From: Bacteroidales bacterium
Lineage (GTDB): Bacteria > Bacteroidota > Bacteroidia > Bacteroidales > NBLH01
NCBI GenBank assembly: GCA_027083715.1
Contig: JALWNR010000202.1
Coordinates: 1-5,852 of the forward strand
Length of the DNA: 5,852 nucleotides
Reading direction: 5' to 3'
In this document: positions 1 to 5,852 of the stretch, piece by piece
How positions within the stretch are numbered: position 1 is the stretch's first letter
Layout of the letters: the number at the start of each line of letters is the position of its first letter
Notes under the pieces: generated by a model
The model's database searches: none
What the model saw: the letters and a program-made list of their open reading frames with translations, nothing else
What the model was told of the DNA's origin: nothing
Made by a program: the position numbers and the translations under genes

Positions 1-746
1 TCATAACTTACGGCAGAAGAGTGTATCTCAACATCATTTTCAAAATATTTACCTGAAACAAAATTATTTATTTTCACCAAATACATAATACGGGAAGATC
101 CTTCGGATGTAGAAGCTCCAAATGCTTCCCAACCCGCACGTAACAGCTTAGTATTAATTACTCCGGGATGCAAAGCGTTAACGGCAATTTTATCTTTTTG
201 CAAATCATCAGCCAATTTATATGTAAACAAAATATTACATAGCTTAGACAATGAATAAGCAGTATCACCTGAATAAGATTTTTCACCATTTAAGTTATCA
301 AAATCAATACTTGAAGCATGAACCATAGAACTTGCATTAATAATTTTAGGATTTTCTCCTTTTTTTATCAAAGATAAAAGGTTTAATGTTAAAACAAAAG
401 CAGATAAATAATTTACCATAAGGGTTTTTTCAACACCGTTTTTAAGTATATTTTTATTCGCTTCATAAATACCGGCATTATTGATTAAAATATCCAATTT
501 ATTAAAATCATTAATTATCTTTGCTGTAAAAGTTTGTATTTCATCAAAAGAAGTTAAATCAGCATTGTAATAGTGAATTTTGGAATTACCTGTTTCTGAA
601 ATCAATTCTTCCTTTATCTTGTTTCCTTTATCCGGGTTTTTACCATGAATGATTAAATCTGCATTTTGTTTCGCCAATTCATGAGCGGTTTGCAGACCTA
701 TACCATCTGTACCCCCTGTAAGTAAAATGATTTTGTTTGATAACAT
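1..746 (-). CDS. Short-chain dehydrogenase/reductase (classical SDR, retinol-dehydrogenase-like), C-terminus cut by window edge
   Basis: A reading frame opens with ATG at 746-744 and stays open for 248 codons plus two bases to the window edge. I translated it by hand. It is a classical SDR, a soluble NAD(P)(H)-dependent oxidoreductase with a Rossmann fold. Visible motifs are the cofactor loop TGGTDGIG (residues 10-17), the acidic D63-L64 of the adenine pocket, NNAG (89-92), the helix Asn in VNYLSAF (N112), the Ser pair S139-S140, the catalytic YSLSK (Y164, K168) and HPGVINT (193-199). The long insert between Ser and Tyr and the tail ending HSSAVSY fit the retinol-dehydrogenase/WWOX-like branch, where an LW-type helix normally follows, so I expect roughly 20-40 residues to be missing. 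The substrate cannot be told from sequence; these enzymes act on varied alcohols and ketones. The start fits because the first beta strand begins a few residues later. The gene is separated by 258 bp from its upstream neighbour and is probably transcribed on its own. Confidence 0.87.
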   Translation of the reverse strand, partial: MLSNKIILLTGGTDGIGLQTAHELAKQNADLIIHGKNPDKGNKIKEELISETGNSKIHYYNADLTSFDEIQTFTAKIINDFNKLDILINNAGIYEANKNILKNGVEKTLMVNYLSAFVLTLNLLSLIKKGENPKIINASSMVHASSIDFDNLNGEKSYSGDTAYSLSKLCNILFTYKLADDLQKDKIAVNALHPGVINTKLLRAGWEAFGASTSEGSSRIMYLVKINNFVSGKYFENDVEIHSSAVSY

Positions 747-798
747 ATAGAATTAAATAATTAACATTTAGTAAAATTACTGAATATCATTAAATATA

Positions 799-812
799 CC
801 TATTATAATAGG
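799..812. repeat. 14-bp perfect palindrome CCTATTATAATAGG
   Basis: CCTATTATAATAGG reads identically on both strands. It lies 53 bp upstream of the short-chain dehydrogenase start and overlaps the possible -10/-7 element, a position where a dimeric repressor could bind. No second copy was noticed in the window. The core is all A/T and only two G/C pairs cap each end, so chance cannot be excluded. Confidence 0.35.
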
Positions 813-833
813 CAATAAAAATAAACATACAAA
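802..833 (-). promoter_or_regulatory. Possible promoter for the short-chain dehydrogenase gene
   Basis: On the minus strand TTTG (833-830) is followed after 19 bases by TATTATAA (810-803), which contains the hexamer TATAAT (807-802). The spacing matches the Bacteroidota pattern of a TTTG/TTG element about 19-21 bases before a TAnnTTTG element, but the downstream element lacks the final TTTG and matches mainly through its TA and AT richness. It would give a leader of about 50 bases before the ATG at 746. In DNA this AT-rich, chance matches are common, so this is a weak candidate. Confidence 0.25.
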
Positions 834-893
834 CGAAAAACACTCTATAATAATTAGTTATATACTACTCTGGGTTAAATATTTTGTAAGCAA

Positions 894-968
894 GTTATGC
901 CGATAAACTTTTAGTTTTGTATTAAGAGTTTGCGAAGTAATACAATTATTAAAGCGTATCGGTATAAC
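894..968. repeat. Nested imperfect inverted repeat (75 bp) in the spacer between the glutamate-synthase-like and SDR genes
   Basis: The outer arms are GTTATGCCGATA (894-905) and TATCGGTATAAC (957-968), complementary at 11 of 12 positions. In RNA of the minus strand the odd pair is a U-G wobble. Inside them CTTT (908-911) pairs with AAAG (951-954), and TTGTATTA (917-924) pairs exactly with TAATACAA (938-945), leaving a 13-base loop. The arms therefore stack in register into one long interrupted hairpin. It begins about 37 bases past the stop codon of the glutamate-synthase-like gene and lies over 140 bases before the SDR start. There is no run of T after it on the minus strand, so it is not a standard intrinsic terminator. 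It could be a dispersed palindromic repeat, an mRNA-stabilising 3' structure or a small non-autonomous element. No flanking target duplication was seen. Confidence 0.6.
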
Positions 969-1004
969 CTTTGTCAGAGATTGCAGATTTTAGGTATTCT
1001 TGAT

Positions 1005-2582
1005 TTAATTTAAGTTCTTCATAATAAATTGGAAATTTTCAGGAATTGTATGTTCATTTAATAAACAACCGATTTCCGGTAAAGGATATATTTCGTCGTA
1101 TCGGAGAATTTCATCCATTGCCACACGTCGATACATATGTCTCCTGCTCAGCATATTAGCGTCTTCGATACCGGATGCAGCAATTAATTCAACCAAACTT
1201 TTAACCGTTTCATTGTGAAAATTTTTTACTCTTGGTATTTTTTCTTCAACTACCAATCCCTTCATTGACTGTTTGTTTTGTGTTGCCACACCTACCGGAC
1301 AATTATTATTGTGGCATTCTCTTGCCTGAATACATCCTATTGCTAGCATCATAGCTCTGGCACTATTGCATATATCGGCACCTAATGAAAGCACTCTTGC
1401 CATATGAAAGCCGGTGAAAATTTTCCCGGAGGCAATTACTTTAATATCTTTTCTTAAATCGAAACCTGTTAATGTATCATGAACAAATGCTAATCCTTCT
1501 CTTAATGGCATCCCAACAGAGTTGGTCAGTTCAACCGGTGCAGCACCTGTTCCCCCTTCTCCGCCATCAACTGTGATGAAATCCGGTCTGATATCTGTTG
1601 AAATCATCGCTTTGCAAATTGAAATAAATTCACTTTTACTACCGACACAAAGTTTAAAACCAATTGGTTTACCTCCGGACAGTTCTCTTAATTGTTTTAT
1701 AAAATACATCATTTCTTCCGGATTATTAAAGGCTGTATGTGCCGGAGGTGAAATTACCGCTTTGCCGGGATCCACGTTTCGTATAGCTGCTATTTCTGCT
1801 GTATTCTTTTTTGCAGGCAAAATTCCTCCGTGTCCGGGTTTTGCACCTTGCGAAAGTTTTATTTCAATCATCTTTACACTTTCAAGATTTGATTTTTCTT
1901 TGAACAGCTTCGGATCAAAATTACCTTGATTATCGCGGCAACCAAAATATCCGGTACCTATTTGCCAAATTAAATCTCCACCATTTTGTAAGTGATAAGG
2001 ACTGATACCGCCTTCGCCTGTATTGTGCGCAAAATTACCAGCTTTTGCTCCTCCGTTTAATGCAAGAATAGCATTTTTACTTAAGGAACCAAAACTCATT
2101 GCCGAAATATTCAAAATACTTGCAGAATAAGGTTTTTTGCAATCTTTTCCGCCAACTTGTACACGTGGAGATATATTGTAAGTATCAACACTCTTTGCAT
2201 AAATTGAATGAGTCATAAACTCATAACCTACCCTATAAACATCATATTGGGTGCCAAATGGTGTTGTATCGTTTACTTTTTTTGCTCTTTCGTATATTAA
2301 ACTTCTAAAAATTCGATTTATGGGTCTGCCATCTAAGTCTGTTTCTACAAAATATTGCATAATTTCGGGACGAATTTTTTCCAACATATATCTGATGTTT
2401 CCAATCACCGGAAAATTTCTGCGGATTGTATGCTTTTTTTGTAGAATATCAGCATACCCAATAATAATTAAAGGTCCAAATAAAGTCATAAACCACCAAA
2501 CCGGAGACCAGTAATAGGATATAGCTGTTATTATCCCTGTAATAATAATGGATAAAGCGATAAAGGTTCTTCTAGCTTTCAT
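1005..2582 (-). CDS. Membrane-anchored FMN-binding glutamate-synthase-domain protein (GltB core, YerD-like)
   Basis: This 525-residue protein carries the FMN/iron-sulfur synthase domain of glutamate synthase without the N-terminal glutamine amidotransferase or the C-terminal GXGXG domain. Two hydrophobic segments (about 7-22 and 28-44), with basic residues before (K2, R4, R5) and after (K49-R55), predict a hairpin anchor with the catalytic domain in the cytoplasm. Synthase motifs in order are SAMSFGSLS (160-168), NTGEGG (187-192), SQGAKPGHGG (244-253), the flavin phosphate loop DGGEGGTGAAP (339-349), ASGKI (394-398) and GADICNSARAMM (401-412). C417, C423 and C428 reproduce the C-x5-C-x4-C [3Fe-4S] ligands, followed by PVGVATQ. 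The length and layout match the stand-alone family that includes, as I recall, Bacillus subtilis YerD, whose reaction is unestablished. No GltD-like electron-donor subunit lies in the window. It follows the aldehyde dehydrogenase by 106 bp. The family call is firm; glutamate synthesis itself is not shown. Confidence 0.93.
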   Translation of the reverse strand: MKARRTFIALSIIITGIITAISYYWSPVWWFMTLFGPLIIIGYADILQKKHTIRRNFPVIGNIRYMLEKIRPEIMQYFVETDLDGRPINRIFRSLIYERAKKVNDTTPFGTQYDVYRVGYEFMTHSIYAKSVDTYNISPRVQVGGKDCKKPYSASILNISAMSFGSLSKNAILALNGGAKAGNFAHNTGEGGISPYHLQNGGDLIWQIGTGYFGCRDNQGNFDPKLFKEKSNLESVKMIEIKLSQGAKPGHGGILPAKKNTAEIAAIRNVDPGKAVISPPAHTAFNNPEEMMYFIKQLRELSGGKPIGFKLCVGSKSEFISICKAMISTDIRPDFITVDGGEGGTGAAPVELTNSVGMPLREGLAFVHDTLTGFDLRKDIKVIASGKIFTGFHMARVLSLGADICNSARAMMLAIGCIQARECHNNNCPVGVATQNKQSMKGLVVEEKIPRVKNFHNETVKSLVELIAASGIEDANMLSRRHMYRRVAMDEILRYDEIYPLPEIGCLLNEHTIPENFQFIMKNLN

Positions 2583-2622
2583 GTGTTTATTTTTTAATTA
2601 TTTTATAAGGTCACATAGCCTG

Positions 2623-2638
2623 TTCCGCTATTGCGGAA
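2623..2638. repeat. Small GC-rich hairpin between the aldehyde dehydrogenase and glutamate-synthase-like genes
   Basis: TTCCGC (2623-2628) and GCGGAA (2633-2638) form a perfect 6-bp stem around a 4-base loop, in otherwise AT-rich spacer DNA. On the transcribed (minus) strand it starts 50 bases after the aldehyde dehydrogenase stop and ends 40 bases before the next ATG. The bases after it are CAGGCTATGTGACC, not a T-run, so an intrinsic terminator is unlikely. It might modulate read-through, RNA processing or stability within an operon. The rest of this 106-bp spacer shows nothing else I can name. Confidence 0.4.
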
Positions 2639-2688
2639 ATTATTTTAAAATTTAATGCTTTTATTGTAATCAATTGTATTGTAGTTGT

Positions 2689-4074
2689 TTATAGTGTAGA
2701 GCTTTTTATAACCATAAGTTTTTCTCTGGTCATTTCGTGAATAGAGTAGGGGATGCCGCCCATTCCGATACCGGAACTGTCTCTTCCTCCAAATGGCATC
2801 CAATCAACGCGAAATGCAGTGTGATCATTTACCATAACGGCAGTGGCATTTAGTTTTTTTACTGTATCAAGTGCAATATCTATATTTTTGGTAAAAACAG
2901 ATGCTTGGAAATGAACATCAAGGCTATTAGCTGTATGAATAGCCTGTTCTCTGTCAGAATAAGAGTAAATACATACTACCGGACCAAAAATTTCTAAGGT
3001 AGAGACTTTAACATCGGTGGGTGGATTTAATAATACGGTAGGTTCATAACAAGTATCAGATATTCGTTTTCCTCCGGTTAATAATTTTGCACCTTTATTA
3101 ATCGCTTCATTTACCCACTGTTCTACACGGTCAACTTCATTTGGAGAAATTAAAGGACCCACTTCTGTTTTTTCGTCCATTTGATTTCCAACAATTAATT
3201 TACTTGCTTTTTGGGCAAAAAGATTTGAAAACTCATCGATAATATCTTCATGAACAAAAACACGTTGTACAGAAACACAAACCTGACCGGCATGATAAAA
3301 ACCTCCTTTTATCAGTGCAGGTATCATTTCTGCAAAATCAGCATCTTTTTCTACAATTACCGGAGCAGCACCTCCGTGTTCAAGTGCACAGCGTGTTCCG
3401 GGCGAAAGTTTGGAACGTAAATACCAACCTACTTTTGATGAACCAATAAATGAAAAATAATTTACTCTTTTATCGGTAACTAACTTTTCGGCTACATCAT
3501 TTTTACAAACAGTAACCTGGCACCAGCCTTCGGGCAAACCTGCTTCTTTTAAAATATCTGCAAAATTTAAACAAGACAATGGTGTGCTTGATGCAGGTTT
3601 AATAATGACAGGACAACCTGCTGCAATTGCTGTAACTGTTTGATGTACAGTCAAATTAAGTGGATGGTTAAATGCGCTGATGGAAACCACAACTCCAATG
3701 GGCTCTCTTGTAGTAAAAGCAATTCTATTTTCTGATGCTTTTGTTAAGCCCATAGGAATTTGCTCACCTTTTATTTGACTAATGTATTCTGCAGCAAGTT
3801 TTACTCCATTTATGGCTCTGAGTACTTCAACTTTGCTGTCGATGTAGGGTTTGCCTCCTTCTCTTGCTGCAATTTGAGTCAGTTCATCAATACGTGATTT
3901 CATTATTGTGGCAGTACGTTCTAAAATTGCTATACGTTTATGAGCAGGAATCCATCCGGATTGATCCAGAAACAAATTATAAGCAGTAGAAAGTGCTTGT
4001 TCTATATCATTTTTTGTAGCCAAAGGAATTTTTTTAATTAAACTTTGGTCGTAGGGTGAAGTAACTTCTAACAT
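2689..4074 (-). CDS. NAD(P)-dependent aldehyde dehydrogenase (lactaldehyde-dehydrogenase-like subfamily)
   Basis: A complete 461-residue, probably cytoplasmic aldehyde dehydrogenase oxidising an aldehyde to its acid with NAD(P)+. Every mechanistic residue is visible: oxyanion Asn N136 in AFNHPLNL, cofactor Lys K159 in IIKPAS, the Rossmann loop FIGSSKVG (209-216), general-base Glu E232 in ALEHGGAAP, nucleophile Cys C266 in GQVCVSVQR and E361 in LEIFGPV. The GQVCxSVQR context, the short N-terminus and the end motif MPFGGRDSSGIGMGG (426-440) point to the lactaldehyde/glyceraldehyde-3-phosphate-type branch, rather than to betaine-aldehyde or acylating enzymes. The usual LELGG is LEHGG here. The start is well placed, since MLEVTSPYDQ matches the usual opening strand. 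It lies 89 bp after the ThDP enzyme and 106 bp before the flavoprotein gene, so co-expression is likely and its substrate may be an aldehyde released by the ThDP enzyme (inference). The true substrate is unknown. Confidence 0.93.
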   Translation of the reverse strand: MLEVTSPYDQSLIKKIPLATKNDIEQALSTAYNLFLDQSGWIPAHKRIAILERTATIMKSRIDELTQIAAREGGKPYIDSKVEVLRAINGVKLAAEYISQIKGEQIPMGLTKASENRIAFTTREPIGVVVSISAFNHPLNLTVHQTVTAIAAGCPVIIKPASSTPLSCLNFADILKEAGLPEGWCQVTVCKNDVAEKLVTDKRVNYFSFIGSSKVGWYLRSKLSPGTRCALEHGGAAPVIVEKDADFAEMIPALIKGGFYHAGQVCVSVQRVFVHEDIIDEFSNLFAQKASKLIVGNQMDEKTEVGPLISPNEVDRVEQWVNEAINKGAKLLTGGKRISDTCYEPTVLLNPPTDVKVSTLEIFGPVVCIYSYSDREQAIHTANSLDVHFQASVFTKNIDIALDTVKKLNATAVMVNDHTAFRVDWMPFGGRDSSGIGMGGIPYSIHEMTREKLMVIKSSTL

Positions 4075-4163
4075 ATCTTTTAAATTTAATTAATTTGTAG
4101 TGTATGTGTTTGAAATATAGTGTATTATTCGTTTTTTTAATAATTCTAACAGTCGATTTATTG

Positions 4164-5804
4164 TTACAATATACAAGTTTTTTCTTTTAAAAGAACATTT
4201 AATATTGGATGGTTTAAGGAATAATCAACCGGTAAATCAATAACATGAACACCTTTAGTATTTAAACATTTATTTAGAAGTTTCCTGAAATTATTATCTG
4301 ATGTAGGGCGGTGTCCTGAGGCTCCGTAACTTTCTGCATGTTTGATAAAATCCGGATTTTTGTAATCTAAACCGAAATTTTTAAATCCCAACCCTTCTTG
4401 TTTCCATTTTATCATTCCGTAAGCACTGTCATTTAGTATAATAACTACTAAGTCCAGATTTAATCTTACTGCAGTTTCCAGTTCTTGTGAGTTCATCATA
4501 AAACCGCCATCTCCGGAAACGGAAATCACTTTTTTATCAGGATAAATAAGTTTTGCAGCTATTGCCGAAGGTAAACCGGCACCCATTGTTGCCAGAGCAT
4601 TGTCTAACAATAAGGTATTGGGCTGATAGCATTTATAATTTCGGGCAAACCAAATTTTATAAATGCCATTATCAAGTGTTACAATTCCATTATCAGGAAG
4701 CGCTTCTCTTATAATATGAACTAAACGTTGGGGTAATATAGGAAATCTGTTATCGTTTGAATATTTGCTTAAATGATTTTCAACTTCTTTTTTTATTTTA
4801 TTATAATAGGATAAATCCCAATTGCTTTTATTATTTACAAGTGTAGTGATATGCTTTATTGAACTGGCAATATCACCAATTACATTCAGTTGTGGGAAGT
4901 AAACATCATCAATTTGTGCAGGAAAAAAATTAATATGAATCACTTTTGTTCTGCCTTCTTCCATAAAAAAAGGTGGTTTTTCAATTACATCGTGTCCAAC
5001 ATTGATAATTAAATCTGCTCTACCAATGGCACAATGTAAAAAATCGTGGTTGGACAAAGCAGCAGTACCTAAAAATTGCGGATTACGTTCATCTACAACT
5101 CCTTTTCCCATTTGGGTATTAAAAAAAGGAATACCGGTTTGTTCAATAAAATTGGTTAAAGCCTTACTTGTTCTTTTTCTGTTTGCGCCGGCACCAATCA
5201 AGAGTAAAGGCATTTTTGCATTTTCAATCATTCGGGCAGCTTCTTTTATTGCCAATTCGCAGGCGGTTGGTCTTCTGTAATTAATTACTTTAAAAACTCG
5301 GTCTTCACATTCTTCAGCGGCAATATCTTCCGGCAGTTCTATATGTACAGCACCCGGTCGTTCTTCTTTTGCCAGCCTGAAAGCTTCACGTACCATTGAT
5401 GGAATATTGTTTCCGTTTACTACTTGTTTGGTATATTTTGTAATAGGGCGCAATAAATCGACAATATTTACAATTTGAAACCTAGCTTGTTTTGATTTTT
5501 TAATTGGTTTTTGTCCGGTAATCATTAACATAGGCATAGCACCCAGCTGAGCATAAGCTGCCGGTGTGGTAAAATTAGTTGCACCTGGTCCCAGGGTTGA
5601 TAAGCAAACCCCCGGTTTGCCTGTTAGTCTTCCGTAGGTGGCAGCCATAAACCCGGCACCTTGTTCGTGTCGGGTTAAAATTAATTTTATGTTTGAATTT
5701 CTCAACGAATCCAAAAAATCAAGATTTTCTTCGCCCGGAATTCCGAAAATATATTCTACTCTTTCGTTTTCTAATGCCTTAACAAATAAATCTGAGGCTT
5801 TCAT
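4164..5804 (-). CDS. Acetolactate-synthase-like ThDP-dependent decarboxylase/carboligase
   Basis: A complete 546-residue thiamine-diphosphate enzyme of the acetolactate synthase/pyruvate decarboxylase superfamily, cytoplasmic and expected to act on 2-oxo acids. Three domains are seen: the PYR domain (about 1-165) with catalytic E47 in TRHEQGAG and STLGPGATN (69-77); a central domain (about 190-320); and the PP domain (about 375-530) with the Mg-ThDP motif GDGG (431-434) running to LND (457-459). The stretch AYGMIKWKQ (461-469) resembles the AHAS region carrying the conserved Trp. Features that differ from branched-chain-biosynthesis AHAS are LPEDIA (157-162) where PKDV is usual, and GHDVIEK (270-276) where the RFDDR-type motif is usual. 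No regulatory small subunit (ilvH/ilvN) or other ilv gene is adjacent. It is therefore probably a catabolic or specialised 2-oxo-acid enzyme. The ATG at 5804 fits the family's usual MKASD-like N-terminus, although the frame stays open upstream to the window edge. Confidence 0.9.
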   Translation of the reverse strand: MKASDLFVKALENERVEYIFGIPGEENLDFLDSLRNSNIKLILTRHEQGAGFMAATYGRLTGKPGVCLSTLGPGATNFTTPAAYAQLGAMPMLMITGQKPIKKSKQARFQIVNIVDLLRPITKYTKQVVNGNNIPSMVREAFRLAKEERPGAVHIELPEDIAAEECEDRVFKVINYRRPTACELAIKEAARMIENAKMPLLLIGAGANRKRTSKALTNFIEQTGIPFFNTQMGKGVVDERNPQFLGTAALSNHDFLHCAIGRADLIINVGHDVIEKPPFFMEEGRTKVIHINFFPAQIDDVYFPQLNVIGDIASSIKHITTLVNNKSNWDLSYYNKIKKEVENHLSKYSNDNRFPILPQRLVHIIREALPDNGIVTLDNGIYKIWFARNYKCYQPNTLLLDNALATMGAGLPSAIAAKLIYPDKKVISVSGDGGFMMNSQELETAVRLNLDLVVIILNDSAYGMIKWKQEGLGFKNFGLDYKNPDFIKHAESYGASGHRPTSDNNFRKLLNKCLNTKGVHVIDLPVDYSLNHPILNVLLKEKTCIL

Positions 5805-5852
5805 ATTATTTTTATTAATCTCATTTTTTCTTATTTTTTTATATTCTTCTTT

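Noticed and set aside
894..968. Integron attC site, because the arms begin with GTT and end with AAC
   Set aside because: An attC site reads RYYYAAC at its 5' end and GTTRRRY at its 3' end on either strand. Here the order is reversed (GTT first, AAC last), the core consensus is broken, and no integrase or gene cassettes are present.
894..968. Intrinsic terminator of the glutamate-synthase-like gene
   Set aside because: Although it lies just past the stop codon, the stem is interrupted and AT-rich, and the downstream minus-strand sequence has no T-run.
1522..1929. Plus-strand open frame of 135 codons
   Set aside because: It lies wholly inside and antisense to the well-supported flavoprotein gene, its translation has no recognisable family motifs, and it is explained as the shadow of a conserved coding region.
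2251..2514. Plus-strand open frame of 87 codons
   Set aside because: It is antisense to the N-terminal and membrane region of the flavoprotein gene; its hydrophobic look is the complement of that region and no independent gene signal is seen.
2663..2683. Three ATTGTA repeats (2663-2668, 2673-2678, 2678-2683) as an operator or iteron
   Set aside because: The copies are short, AT-rich and unevenly spaced, and lie just after the aldehyde dehydrogenase stop codon; they are within chance expectation for this composition.
4075..4163. Terminator or promoter in the gap between the ThDP enzyme and the aldehyde dehydrogenase
   Set aside because: The only inverted repeat is a weak ATTATT/AATAAT pairing made solely of A-T pairs, and no TTTG plus TAnnTTTG pair with proper spacing was found on the minus strand.
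5002..5280. Plus-strand open frame of 92 codons
   Set aside because: It is antisense to the central domain of the ThDP enzyme, with no motifs or start context of its own.
5805..5852. Upstream extension of the ThDP enzyme, or the tail of another gene
   Set aside because: The frame is open for 16 more codons to the edge, but they encode a Lys/Asn-rich stretch unlike the family, so the ATG at 5804 is preferred. Another frame ends in TAA at 5833-5831 and could be the tail of a preceding minus-strand gene, but six visible codons cannot support a call.

Overview
This is an AT-rich window in which every recognisable gene lies on the minus strand. The genes are closely packed, all three visible stop codons are TAA, and no clear Shine-Dalgarno sequences precede the starts. 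That style, together with the protein families, suggests a member of the Bacteroidota (Flavobacteriia/Bacteroidia-like). This is an inference from composition and style, as there is no rRNA or marker gene to prove it.

Reading in the direction of transcription (right to left), the layout is as follows. (1) 5804-4164 encodes an acetolactate-synthase-like, thiamine-diphosphate-dependent decarboxylase/carboligase of 546 aa. (2) After 89 bp, 4074-2689 encodes an NAD(P)-dependent aldehyde dehydrogenase of the lactaldehyde-dehydrogenase-like type, 461 aa, with all catalytic residues. (3) After 106 bp, which holds a small GC-rich hairpin, 2582-1005 encodes a membrane-anchored, stand-alone FMN/[3Fe-4S] glutamate-synthase-domain protein of 525 aa (YerD-like). 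(4) After a 258-bp spacer with a 75-bp nested inverted repeat and a possible promoter, 746-1 encodes a classical short-chain dehydrogenase/reductase whose last residues are cut off by the window edge.

The first three genes could form one transcription unit: same strand, short gaps and no convincing terminator between them. The simplest shared story is that the ThDP enzyme decarboxylates or condenses a 2-oxo acid and the aldehyde dehydrogenase oxidises an aldehyde so formed. The role of the membrane-anchored flavoprotein is unknown: it has the synthase core of GltB but neither a glutamine amidotransferase domain nor a GltD partner here. The short-chain dehydrogenase lies beyond a larger gap and is probably expressed separately.

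I see no mobile element, CRISPR array, RNA gene or phage gene. The most unusual items are the nested inverted repeat at 894-968, the divergent acetolactate-synthase active-site motifs, and the unexplained grouping of the three enzymes. None of these amounts to a demonstrated new system.
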